A stretch of DNA of 64,000 bases from Nemertoderma westbladi (GCA_032718475.1 JAUCBJ010000054.1:1-64000); one strand, 5' to 3'. Counted from the first letter of the stretch, positions 44,363 to 55,187 are shown. Made by a program: numbers and translations. The notes: generated by a model not told the origin, from the letters alone.

Positions 44363-45186
44363 CTCTTTCACTATTACCATTGAGATTGGATTGAACATTG
44401 AGATTATTCCAACACCCACCTCCAATTACTTTGGCGAGGTTCATCTGCTCATGTTTGTCATTATCATTATCTCTAGTTGAGAACATCATCTTGTTGGTAG
44501 TAACTGATACTTTGTTACTTGATTTTATTTTTATCATAGCATTTCCAGCTGTTGAAGTTGTGTTGTAGCCGCTGATATGTAAAATGTAATTTGTTTCTTT
44601 TGATCCAATAGAGAATACATCATATATGGCGAAGGTCTGTTTGTTTCTGTACCACAAATCAACGCGTAGAGTGGATTTTCGACAAATGGTGAATCTTTTC
44701 TAGACCGACCCAGAAGCTCTTGGTAATATCGCCAAACCCGACTTCGTATTCCTTCCATTTTTGGTTGAAATTATATGTCATGTCTTCGTGTCTTTGGATA
44801 ACGACCCAAGAAACTCCATCTTCCATCTCGCAACGTGTTGTTAACTCGGGAAGTCCGAAACATTCGCTGGTAGGGTTGTCTTCCAAGGGAGCCGCGCACG
44901 GAAAAATAGCGCGACACTTCCTCATTAGCCGTTCTTCCTCATTCCATCTGGCTTTGTCCGTCAACCAAATACCGACACCGACTACAATCCCGACTGCCAC
45001 AACCACAACACTAATTACCAGTCCGTAAAATAATCGTTTATTTTTCAGTCTATCATTTTGAATTCTCCTTAATTGCGCTTTGCGCTTGAACTTCCTCAAC
45101 TTGTCTGGCTCCTCTTGCGCTGTATCGTATGATGGATCCTCCGCAGTTTCAAAGGATTCCTCTTCGGATGCGATAGAAGATGGCAT
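44363..45186 (-). pseudogene. Membrane-anchored fibrinogen-domain (FReD) protein, copy 1, frameshifted and 3'-truncated
   Basis: From the ATG at 45186: a short acidic then basic cytoplasmic part (KLRKFKRKAQLRRIQ), one membrane helix (about 52-75), and a fibrinogen C-terminal domain: TRCEMEDGVSWVVIQRHED, WKEYEVGFGDITKSFWVGLE and KIHHL. One extra A in the AAAA at about 44673-44676 shifts the frame and yields a stop after 175 aa. In the next frame the domain goes on with STLRVDLWYRNKQTFAIYD, NYILHISGYN, MMFSTRDNDNDKHE and NNLNVQSNLNG. It then runs straight into the 91-bp satellite, losing the last part of the domain. FReD proteins usually bind glycans in recognition or adhesion (family knowledge). 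No introns. Confidence 0.85.
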
Positions 45187-45475
45187 ATCGGAGAAACATT
45201 AATAAACTGATTGTAATTTTTATATAATTTTACAGGCGACTCTTACACTGTATACGGCGATATAAACTCTAGGTTAATTTGCATGTATTATTATCTTTAC
45301 GTTATTAGCTACTTTGTGTAATAAATTCCGGCTGAGTGGTCTATTACTTAGAAGGCGTTGCTGCTTTTATACAATCTAATGTTAAGTTAATGAATACACC
45401 GTTTTTTTGTTACTACACAACGGCAGTACTATAATATGTATAGTAAAATGTGTATAAACGAGGTTTTTTGGGAAG
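45187..45475. repeat. 5' flank of FReD copy 1, duplicated upstream of copy 2
   Basis: TATCGGAGAAACATTAATAA, TGTATACGGCGATATAAACT, ATTCCGGCT and AATATGTATAGTAAAATGTG match 46706-46875 and 47624-47660 around a younger insertion. The duplicated segment therefore includes at least 280 bp of upstream DNA as well as the N-terminal coding part. Confidence 0.8.
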
Positions 45476-46485
45476 AGTTCCGTATTCTTCCCTATTATCT
45501 ATTTTTTTACTTGCTATTGCTATTATAAGCAATTTTTGTTATATTTTTGTTGCTTAAACATTAATCAATAACATAACTCCAAAAAATAAAAAAAAATAAA
45601 AAATATTTAAAATTTTTGACGTTGGCACAGTTCGACGTTAGCACAGTAGCTACCGGTAGTGTTTTTTTGGGTAGCTATTGTTTTTAAAATTACAAAACAA
45701 AATTGTTGGTACCCGTACCTAATTTTAGATCAATTTTTACCATGTTAATGGATATTATCATGATGTTTTTTGTTCTAGAACGTACATTTCACCTTCTGAG
45801 AGAGGTTAGCTATTATTTTTTATTATGGTAGCTAGTGTTTTTAAAGGTAGCTAGTGATCTTAAAATTACAAAAGAAAATTTGTAGTGCCCCTTTTATTTA
45901 GACAATTTCCATATCATCAATATATTCTTGAAATTACTAATAAAAACAGAAATACATCCAGAAATTTTTTGGATGCTCTGGTAAAGATCAAGAAAATACT
46001 GTAGTATTATTAAACATGATAAACTAGTCCTTTAAGCAGCGGTAGTGTTCTGACTGAGTATAATAAAAATGTATATAATTTACATTTCTGAATCGTAAAA
46101 ACTGTATTTTTTTAGACATCTGCCTATTTTGTATAAAAACCAGCTAGGGAATAATTACTAGGACTACAGTAGCTACTATACTTTGACTATCAAATAAAAA
46201 TTACCTACTACCATGCCATGACTCATTATTCCAGACAAATATATAATTGAGAATTAAATTATATCTTAAATTTTTTTACTAGCTAATAAATAGTACTAGC
46301 TGACACAAAACCAAAATTACTAGCTACCACCTTACTGACAGAAGGGCAAATATTTGTTCTAGAACAAAAAATCTCACGATAAAAGCGTTTCGCTAAATAT
46401 AGGAAGACATTACAGATAAAGTAAATATATTATTTCCATTAATATTACCAAAATATCACGTGGGGAGGAATACGGAACTCTAGCC
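45476..46485. mobile_element. TIR element between the FReD duplicates
   Basis: Its ends are inverted copies: AGAGTTCCGTATTCTTCCC at the left and GGGGAGGAATACGGAACTCT at the right. Inside are TGTTCTAGAACA-type palindromes near 45769 and 46353 and GGTAGCTAGT blocks seen in the other elements. The right end truncates FReD copy 2. No clear target duplication remains, so recombination may have trimmed it. Confidence 0.65.
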
Positions 46486-46705
46486 AAACACCGACACCGA
46501 CTACAATCCCGACCACCACAACCACAATACTAATTACCAGTCCGTAAAATAATCGTTTATTTTTCAGTCTATCATTTTGAATTCTCCTTAATTGCGCTTT
46601 GCGCTTGAATTTCCTCAACTTGTCTGGCTCCTCTTGCGCTGTATCGTATGATTGATCCTCCGCAGTTTCAAATGATTCATCTTCGGATGCGATAGAAGAT
46701 GGCAT
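46486..46705 (-). pseudogene. FReD protein copy 2, only cytoplasmic part and membrane helix left
   Basis: The ATG at 46705 opens a frame nearly identical to copy 1 for about 75 codons (MPSSIASEDESFETAEDQSY to VVGIVVGVGVWL). The frame then enters the TIR element (codons EFRIPPHVIFW) and stops at 46445. The whole fibrinogen domain is absent. It is a truncated duplicate; whether it is transcribed is unknown. Confidence 0.85.
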
Positions 46706-46894
46706 ATCGGAGAAACGTTAATCAACTGATTGTAATTTTTATATAATTTTACAGGTAACTCTTATACTGTATACGGCGTTCTAAACTCTAGGTTAATTTG
46801 CATGTAATATTTATCTTTAGGCCTACGTTATTAGCTACTGTAGTGTAATAAATTCCGGCTATTACTTTGAAGGCGTTGCTGCTTTTATGAGACA

Positions 46895-46935
46895 GGGGGG
46901 GGGGGGGGGGGGGGGACTGGACGCAAACCCGCCTT
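46895..46935 (-). repeat. Poly-G tract with GACTGGACGCAA end of the dispersed repeat
   Basis: A run of 21 G is followed by ACTGGACGCAAA, the same end as at 32248 and (reverse) 36180. This inserted fragment interrupts the duplicated FReD upstream region. Confidence 0.7.
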
Positions 46936-46950
46936 GGCGAATTAATATCC

Positions 46951-47623
46951 GGTACTAGTGGGTTATAGGTACACACCCCCTCAATTTTTTTTACTAGCTA
47001 CTGTAGTTTTTGCAATTTCTTTTTATGAAATGTTCTAGAACATGAGATACATTTGAAAAAATAATAAAATGTTCTAGAACAAATATTTTTTGTTCTAGAA
47101 CAAATTAAAAAAAAGTTTACAAATTTTACTTTTTGTTAGTTATGTTTTATTTGATGTAAAGGAAATTGAATTTTCTAGAATATTCGAAATTCTACAGCTA
47201 TGGTTTGACTTTCGCCCAACAACTAGCTGAGTTTCGTTGGAAGCTTCTCCACAAATAAAACCTATTTTCTGCTCTGTTGGATTTGATCAGAAAATATTAC
47301 GCGCTGTCTGCAAAATAATAAATATTATTAAAAACGTTCTAGTTTAAAGTAACTAAACTTAAAGTTCTAGAACAAAAACTATTTGTTCTAGAACTTTTTT
47401 TTTCTAGTTCTGAATAGCTAACATGTTCTAGAACATTATTAAAAAATAAAAATAGAACATTAATTTTTTTTAAATAATTATAGAACAAAAAATAGTTTTT
47501 CTAGAACATATATATATTTTTTTTAATAGCTAACATGTTCTAGAACATGTTCATAAAAAGAAATAGCCAAAACTAGGTAGTAAAAAAAATTTGAGGGGGG
47601 TGTACCTATAACACACTAGTGCC
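46951..47623. mobile_element. Palindrome-rich TIR element
   Basis: Terminal inverted repeats of about 45 bp: GGTACTAGTGGGTTATAGGT then ACACACCCCCTCAA on the left, matched by TTGAGGGGGGTGTACC then TATAACACACTAGTGCC on the right. TAATAT lies next to both ends (partial target duplication). Paired TGTTCTAGAACA palindromes start at 47070/47091 and again, as GTTCTAGAAC pairs, at 47363/47384. It lies in the upstream region of FReD copy 2. No reading frame. Confidence 0.85.
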
Positions 47624-47845
47624 TAATATGTATAGTAAAATGTGTATATACGAGGTTTTTTGAAGTAGCTAGTTTTTGCTACGGTTCCGTATGCCACTAC
47701 AATTTTTAAACCTTAACCATTGCTACTATGGTAACAATAGTAGTTATAGAACACCATATAAATGTTATTCAACTATTCTAGAACATAAATAAAATAAAAA
47801 TATAATGTTCTAGAACATGTAGCTAGTTATTTTTAAAAAATACTA

Positions 47846-50800
47846 GGTACTGGTGCAGTATGCGTGCACCCCCACCAAATTGTTTCTACTAGTAAAGTTC
47901 TATTTTTGAAAACAGTTAGCTATTTCATTTTGAAAAAATTAATGTTCTCGAACAAATATTTATTGTTCTAAAACATTTTTTAGACAAAGGCCAGGTTTGT
48001 ATTTAAAAAGAATGGGATAGTTATAAAGCGTGTATAAAATAAATAATTTTTTTTAATATATTGTAATTTTTCAATTAAATTATGATGATAATAATAATAA
48101 ATAAATTATTGATGGTAATATCTGCGATAATTGCCTATTCTATACTCTTAATTATAGAACTGCGATAATTTCCTATTCTATGCACTTAAATATAGCTAGT
48201 CAAAATGTATTAGTTTCAATGTTCTAGAATAATGTTGAACGAGATTCATTAAAATTCTTAACTTCTGTTAATGAATGAATTGAATGAATTGAATTTTAAT
48301 GTTATGGGCTCATGCCCCCAGCCGCTAGCGGCTTACCAGACACCAGATTATAATAATGCACAGCACTATAACACAAAAATATATTTAAAAAGAGAGATGA
48401 ATAACTATAATTATAGACAAAACTGAATATAGCTGAAATATATGATAGAGAAAATATTCGAATTTACAAATCAGTAATCAATTACAAATGATTGTACAAT
48501 ATATTTTTCCGATCATCAAACAATGAAGATAAATATTTAACCGCACCAACTTGATTATCGCACATGAAATATTTAAGTTTTTGTTGATTATTTAATTTAC
48601 GTATATCTAGTGGTATAGAAGAGCGGTCTAAAGCACTACAGTCACTCAGAAAGTGGACCTCATCCTCGATCTCGCCCGATCGGCACACAGTGCAAATGCG
48701 GTCTTCTAATGACCTGCCCTGGAAACGACCCACCTCGATCGCTAGAGGAAGAACTCCACACCGGAATTGAGCCATTAGACTGCGCTGGCTACGTGTAACA
48801 CACTTATTAACAACATATTGCTCTGCACCGAAAATACTTTTAAATTTAATATAGGTACGTAGTTTAGGTTTCGATTTTAATTCAGAACTCCACTTATCTT
48901 CAAAATATTTATCGCATGATTTGCTAAAATTATTTAAATTAACCTTAAGTTTCCTATGGTAAGAGTCTGTAAAATTAAGCACCTTGAAAATACTTAGCAT
49001 TTCATTGCACCACCCTGAGGTGTCACCATGATCAACATTAAAAATCTGTTTAGGCAGACGGTCATCTGTCATTTCCACCAATCGGTTCCAGCGCCTAGCC
49101 AAGCTAAGATAACGTCTGTGTTGAGGATAAATCCAGCCCATTTCACCTTCAACTGCCAAGTTTGGTGTGAACTTATGGACACCTAAGAATGATCGCATCA
49201 CCTTTCGGTGTACAGTATCAATATCTGGCGCAGCTAGATACCCCCAAACACCAGACGCATTATCCAGGATGGGACAAACGCATGAATTATATAAAGAGGT
49301 GTATGTATTATAGAAAAAACCACCAACAAGTTTAGAACGTGAAATTATTGCACCAAATGCACGTTTATCAGAGTCTGTTAAGGTTTTAATCGCTTTGTCG
49401 AATTTTAGAAATTCGTCAAAAAATACACCAAGATACCTATAATCATGTACAATTTTTACAGCTGATTCACCAATATAAAATTTAAACTCAGTTAATGGTC
49501 GACGCACTCCGCGAAAATGGATTATTTCTGATTTAGATATATTAACTAACAGTCATTTTCCATCGCTGGGTCCAGCGGTGCAAACAATTTAAAAGTAACT
49601 GTAGATCAGATTCTGTTTCAGCCAAAAGCACCACATCATCAGCATAAACTAATATAGAGAAAATTAGATCACCAAATTGAACACCTAATTTACACTCTTT
49701 TATATCCTCTATTAGACTATTAATGAAAATATTAAAAAGTGCCGGAGATAAATTATCACCTTGCCTTACACCCTTTAAAGTACGAAACCAGGAGGTCTGA
49801 TAATTATTAACTAAAACAGAGGCTACAGTTTCTGAGTATAAGGCTTTTATACTACGATACAAGTTACCGCCAATTCCAACTGTAAACTAAAGAGTAACAA
49901 ATCCCTATCTACGCAATCAAAAGCTTGCGAAAAATCTACGAAGGCTACAAAAGTAGACTTGCTGGAATTTATTCGGTTGCTTATAATAGAATGTAAAAGG
50001 TAAATATGATCTTCGCACGAGCGACCCGTTTTGCTCTTCCGCCAATGTATTATTCTTATCGCAGAATTCTGAAACTCTAGAATTTAAAATACTTGTATAA
50101 AGTTTGCTCATACAGGAAAGTAAGCTTATACCACGATAACTTGATGGTGATGTAAAATCTGTCATTGTGCTTTTAGGTATGGGCTTAATCACTGCCTTCA
50201 GCCAGATACTAGGGACGACACCCTCCTTGAAAATGGAATCAAATAAAGTTGCTAATAAATCGTTTAAAGATTCTCGTTTCAGGATTTCATTTGGAATTTA
50301 TCAGGGCCGATCGACTTGTTAAATTTGAGCTTCTTTGCAGCACGTGCGACATCCTCGCTAGTTATACTGCAGTTTTCTGGTGAATCGGGATCGTAGGCCG
50401 GGGAATCGAGAACCCATTCAAATTGCTCACGTTCGCGTGAAACAGTTGAAGCGAACTCATTCGAGTTACTTACATTTTCACAATTTTCGCCGTTACTAGA
50501 AAAGACACCAGGAGGTAGTCGCGAGGGCGAGTTTATGTCGGCGTTAAGTAAATTACTAAAGCCTTCTCTCCAGTGATTAAGAACATCAGCGGGATCATTA
50601 GATACTGCACCATCTTTCTCTACCTCGAAAGGTATACGTGAATCTTTCCGTGGACCAAGCGATTTCAGATAATTCCAGAATTGCTTCGGGTCGTTGGTGT
50701 TTAATTCTTCAACTATATTCCTTGAGCGCCATTGATATTGACGTTCTTTCCTCCGCAGGGTTCGATCGAATATTCGTCGGGACTTTTTGAAATTGTCTTG

Positions 50801-51768
50801 TAGATATTCTAACCGCGCTTTACTAGCCTTGTTCTTCTTTTCCTGAAGTAGCAGTTTTTCACTTTTATGATAAGTTTTCCACAGTTCAGTTAGATCAGCG
50901 TCCCAGAACAGTTTATTTGTTTTAAGACGTTTCCGCGTAGATTTCTGCAATGATGAGGGTTGCAAGTAACACTTCATTTCTTCGTAAATAGCATCACAGA
51001 TATCATTGTACACTGTGTCAATATGTAGTTGATGTTCCCTAAACTCTAAAATACGTTGGCAATACCATGTTTCAGAATGCATGAACCCAGGGGGAATATC
51101 GTTTACTCGCCATTTCTTACTTTCTCCATGGTTAGTAGTTTGACTATCAGTTTGTTTATCGTCGACAAGGTTACTCTGCACTAAATTGTCAGTATTAAAT
51201 GTTAACTTTACCAAAGAGTGATCAGGTAATTTGCTATTTCCAAACAGAAGATGCGCTAAATTATGTTTAGTCACTAGGTCGGAGCCGGATTTAACCTCCA
51301 GCTTATCACACTGTTTGAGCGAGTGATGAGTTAGTAGAAAGTAGTCAACTACTGAGCTTCCATTGGTATGAATTGATGTAAAATTATCGTATTGAGGAGT
51401 AATTCTTCCATTAGCGATGCACATACAGCTCTCTTTGCAATAATCTATAAGACTGCGTCCGTGCGAGTTAATCTCTGGATCAATGGGAAGGCGGTGAGGT
51501 ATGTTATCATCATCAAGACCCAGAATGACATCTGCCAAATTACCAACTCTACCGTTAACGTCCCCCGCAGCTAAAATGTTAATATAACGAACTCATAACA
51601 TTTTAATACAAACCTGTTTTTTTCTAAAAGGATGTTCCAGAAAAAAAATATTTGTTCTGGAACACTATTTTGTATAAACAAATAGCTAACATGTTTTAGA
51701 ACAGTACAAAAAAAGAAATTTTAAAAAACTAATAAGTACAAAAATTTTACACATACTGCACCAGTACC
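47846..51768. mobile_element. Inner TIR element split by a LINE
   Basis: GGTACTGGTGCAGTATGCGT at 47846 and its inverse ending GCACCAGTACC at 51768 form the ends. Matching inner blocks are CAGGTTTGTATTAAAA-like sequences at about 47993 and 51605 and palindrome pairs (TGTTCTCGAACA/TGTTCTAAAACA near 47952-47978; TGTTCTGGAACA near 51654). The LINE at 48272-51595 sits in its middle. Confidence 0.7.
48272..51595 (-). pseudogene. APE-type non-LTR retrotransposon, 5'-truncated, frameshifted
   Basis: The left-going sequence starts inside the endonuclease (INILAAGDVNGRVGN, LIDYCKESCMCIANGRI, SSVVDYFLLTHHSL, LPDHSLV). A basic linker and the reverse transcriptase follow: SSYRGISLLSCMSKLYTSIL, FVAFVDFSQAFDCVDRDLL, GVRQGDNLSPALFNIFINSL and the catalytic YADDVVLLAE. 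The C-terminal part, open at 48482-49507, has YRYLGVFFDEFLKF, LGVHKFTPNLAVEG and a cysteine motif CTVCRSGEIEDEVHFLSDC. Frames break near 50279, 49917 and 49530. The 3' end (about 48272-48300) shows a repeated ATTCAATTC tail. Endonuclease N-terminus and ORF1 are missing. Clade uncertain (CR1/L2/Daphne-like). Confidence 0.85.
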
Positions 51769-51932
51769 AATTAGCTACTAGCTATATGTTCTAGAACATT
51801 ATATTTCTATATTTCTATTTTATTTATGTTCTAGAATAGTTAAATAACATTTATATGGTGTTCTTAGTACTCTCGGATGGTTGCCATGGTAACAATGATT
51901 TATGTTTAAAAAGTGTGTTAGCATACGGAACC

Positions 51933-52182
51933 GTTAACAATATTTGATTAATTTTGATTTTGTGTTAGCTAGTACTTTTTATTAGCTAATAAAAAATTAA
52001 ATTTAAAATAATAATTTAATCCTCAATTAAATTAGTCTGGTATAATTTATGAGTCGTGGTAGCTAGTAATAATTTACTAGATTGTATTTTTATACAAAAT
52101 ATTAGTGACAGTCTAATAATATAGTTTTTACTATTCAGAAAGGTAAATTATTATTATTTTAATAATTTGTTTAAATACAGGT
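51933..52182. other. AT-rich spacer
   Basis: TTAGCTAGT and TAGCTAATAA phrases as in the TIR elements suggest a remnant of the same family. No gene. Confidence 0.35.
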
Positions 52183-52185
52183 TGT

Positions 52186-52801
52186 GGGGCGAGACACGTA
52201 GTCGGCGAGCCTTTGCATACGGTTCATATAGGGCAAATGGGGCATGTCCGTCTGTCTGTCTGTCCGTCCGTCCGTCTGTCTGGTAAATGTTTGAACGCGA
52301 ATTTCTCGGCATCGCTCCTTTGGAATTGAACCAAACTTAGTAGGTAAGTAGTAGAGAGAAAGTTTAGAAAGTTTGTAAAGTTTGGTGAAAAATCATGCAG
52401 TCTGACGTCAGCTACGACAGATTATGTGGTTTTTAGAAAATGTTAAATTTCTCGGGAAGGCCTCATTTTCCTGAGCTGAAATTTTGGTGGCCTGTAGAGA
52501 ATCATGAAGTCTATCTTTTACGAAATTGAAAAGTTAAGACATTTAATTGGGGATCCGCTAGAGACTCAGAAGTAATGACATAGGCCATCGGTACGGTACT
52601 GCTGTACAGTGCTGCACTGGTAAGTACGAAATTGCAGAATAACAATTTGACACCACCTAGCGGATTAACATATGATTGTATATCGAATGAATACATTTAT
52701 AGCATGGGATATGGGGTCCAAACTAGACATGCCACATTTGCTCTATATGAACCGTATGCCAAGGCTTGCCGACTACGTGCTGCGCGAAGTCCCCACGAAC
52801 G
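52186..52801 (+). mobile_element. TIR element of the GGGGCGAGCC family, copy A
   Basis: The left arm has CACGTAGTCGGCGAGCCTT, GCATACGGTTCATATAGGGC and GGGGCATGTC. The right arm has their inverse (GACATGCCAC, GCTCTATATGAACCGTATGC, AAGGCTTGCCGACTACGTG), ending CCCCACGAACG. TGT flanks both ends (52183-52185, 52802-52804). The interior has (CTGT)n/(CCGT)n near 52247-52281. No coding capacity in its 616 bp. Confidence 0.8.
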
Positions 52802-52839
52802 TGTATAACGATACCTGTACAATTTAGTTTTTTCCTTGC

Positions 52840-52943
52840 CTTCGAAAAAATGTTCTAGAACAAAAAAAGTGTGTTCTAGAACCTTAATTGATAGTAAACT
52901 GATTGGTAACATTTAAAAAAAAGTAGCATAAACTAGCTAGTTT
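52840..52943. mobile_element. Half of a palindrome-rich element
   Basis: TGTTCTAGAACA at 52851 and GTGTTCTAGAACC at 52871 have starts about 21 bp apart and are followed by GGTAACATTTAAAAAAAAG and ACTAGCTAG. This is the arrangement found at one end of the other elements. The partner end is missing. Confidence 0.55.
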
Positions 52944-52952
52944 AAAAAATAT

Positions 52953-53618
52953 GGCACTACTACAGTATGTGTACCCATGATCGGGATTTATTTCTAGGAG
53001 TTAGATTTTGCTACTTTTATTTTTTGTAATGTTCTATGTCATTTTAGCTATAGTTTTGCAAAAAAATGTTCTAGAACAATTCTTTTTTGTTCTAGAACAT
53101 TTATTTAAAAATTTATAATTCCTAATAATTACCTTAAAATGTTAATCTGTTGCCTTTAAATACTTCAAAATATTATTCTAGAATGTTTTTAAATGTTTAC
53201 AGTAGTAGTTTCACTTTAACTGTTTTCATTAAATAAAATGCCACGTCACGAAAACAAAAAGGGAAGTGCTCTAAAGATCCAAATATTATTGAGATTTCCA
53301 AGGAATAGTATAAAAGAAAAGTATATAATTTTGAAAAAAAAAAATTCTAATAATAGCTAATTTGGAAAATCACTAGCTAGTCTGATAATATGTATTTTTT
53401 AATGTTTATAGATAAACAAACAAATTATTACACATAATAATAAATTTTGAATAAATTTTTTTTATATAAAAAATGTTCTAGAACAAAAAATATTTGTTCT
53501 AGAACATTATTTTTTACCTGCCAATAGCTAACATGAAATAGAATAGTTCTAAAAAAAAGTTGCTAAAACTAGCTATTAAAAAAAATATGGTCATGGGTAC
53601 ACATACTGTAGTAGTGCC
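52953..53618. mobile_element. Palindrome-rich TIR element with perfect 9-bp target duplication
   Basis: The terminal inverted repeats (28 bp, starting GGCACTACTACAGTATGTGT) are perfect at both ends. AAAAAATAT occurs directly outside each end (52944-52952 and 53619-53627). Palindrome pairs TGTTCTAGAACA start at 53067/53088 on the left and 53474/53495 on the right. It is 666 bp without a reading frame, the cleanest copy of the family. Confidence 0.92.
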
Positions 53619-53627
53619 AAAAAATAT

Positions 53628-54350
53628 AGGCTTTTAAATAAAGGTACAAAAAATTGCGTACTTGAACATGAATATTTTTCATAATTGGAGATAACATGTT
53701 CTAGAACATTTGCTGTCATGTAATATTATTAGTCCTAACTGTAAGTTGCTAAACTGGTATTCATAGAATTTAGTCTTACTTAAAAGTTAGTATTAGCTGT
53801 AACTTAAATTTCTAGCCACATGAAGATGTGACTAAGTTGGTAGGAACGCTTACTTATTCTATATAGACCTTCATACATACATTATGGTTATTATGTTACT
53901 GACGACTCCGGCCATATTATACTCTCTCCTGTTTTTCTAGTATACTGCGTTCATTGCAAATGTGTTGTTGCAAAGAAACTGTCAAATGTAACGATATAAA
54001 GCTTTTTGTTTTTATACATATATCCGACTTGATTTTCCAAATTTCAACTTACATTCTTGAATGGTGAGATGCTCCCAAACGGTGCGCGTCCGTTGAAAAA
54101 TGTGTCTAAATAATTCTACCATTCGCGAACTTTCGCAAGATGAAAAGGCGGTAGCGTTCCCACTTCATTCTTTTCCTCTCTATTATCGAATGTAAATAAT
54201 GGTATTCGATAATGGTAGCCAATTGATTTATCGCCTTACTAAAAATATTAATTTTTTACTAAAATTTTAACAGGAAAATCACTAAAATATTCAGTTCCCA
54301 CTAAAATCTATTAATTAACATTAAATCTATTAATTATAAAATCTGGGAAA
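53628..54350. other. AT-rich DNA with one isolated palindrome
   Basis: TGTTCTAGAACA occurs near 53698-53709. No gene seen before the 14-bp satellite. Confidence 0.4.
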
Positions 54351-55187
54351 GGGCAGGTTACATAGGGCAGGTTACATAGGGCAGGTTACATAGGGCAGGT
54401 TACATAGGGCAGGTTACATAGGGCAGGTTACATAGGGCAGGTTACGTAGGGCAGGTTACATAGGGCAGGTTACATAGGGCAGGTTACATAGGGCAGGTAC
54501 ATAGGGCAGGTTACATAGGGCAGGTTACATAGGGCAGGTTACATAGGGCAGGTTACATAGGGCAGGTTACATAGGGCAGGTTACATAGGGCAGGTTACAT
54601 AGGGCAGGTTACATAGGGCAGGTTACATAGGGCAGGTTACATAGGGCAGGTTACATAGGGCAGGTTACATAGGGCAGGTTACATAGTGCAGGTTACATAG
54701 GGCAGGTTACATAGGGCAGGTTACATAGGGCAGGTTACATAGGGCAGGTTACATAGGGCAGGTTACATAGGGCAGGTTACATAGGGCAGGTTACATAGGG
54801 CAGGTTACATAGGGCAGGTTACATAGGGCAGGTTACATAGGGCAGGTTACATAGGGCAGGTTACATAGGGCAGGTTACATAGGGCAGGTTACATAGGGCA
54901 GGTTACATAGGGCAGGTTACATAGGGCAGGTTACATAGGGCAGGTTACGTAGGGCAGGTTACATAGGGCAGGTTACATAGGGCAGGTTACATAGGGCAGG
55001 TTACATAGGGCAGGTTACATAGGGCAGGTTACATAGGGCAGGTTACATAGGGCAGGTTACATAGGGCAGGTTACATAGGGCAGGTACATAGGGCAGGTTA
55101 CATAGGGCAGGTTACATAGGGCAGGTTACATAGGGCAGGTTACATAGGGCAGGTTACATAGGGCAGGTTACATAGGGCAGGTTACAT
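54351..55187. repeat. 14-bp satellite GGGCAGGTTACATA (about 60 copies)
   Basis: Extremely homogeneous; only a few variant units (GTTACGTA, TAGTGCAGG, two units missing a T). It lies about 220 bp left of the LTR retrotransposon. Confidence 0.97.

Larger units (their letters stand above)
47683..51932. mobile_element. Outer inverted-repeat element enclosing a nested element and a LINE
   Basis: About 160 bp at the left (from GGTTCCGTATGC, with AGAACACCATATAAATGTTA and ACTATTCTAGAACATAAATA) is repeated inverted at the right (ending GCATACGGAACC at 51932). The right arm has the RFX-type palindrome GTTGCCATGGTAAC (51880-51893); the left arm has a decayed version near 47718. The element is 4.25 kb now because of insertions; without them it would be a few hundred bp. 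Confidence 0.7.

Noticed and set aside
47683-51932. A single large autonomous DNA transposon with its own protein
   Set aside because: The only proteins inside are LINE endonuclease and reverse transcriptase in one truncated element, better explained as a nested insertion.
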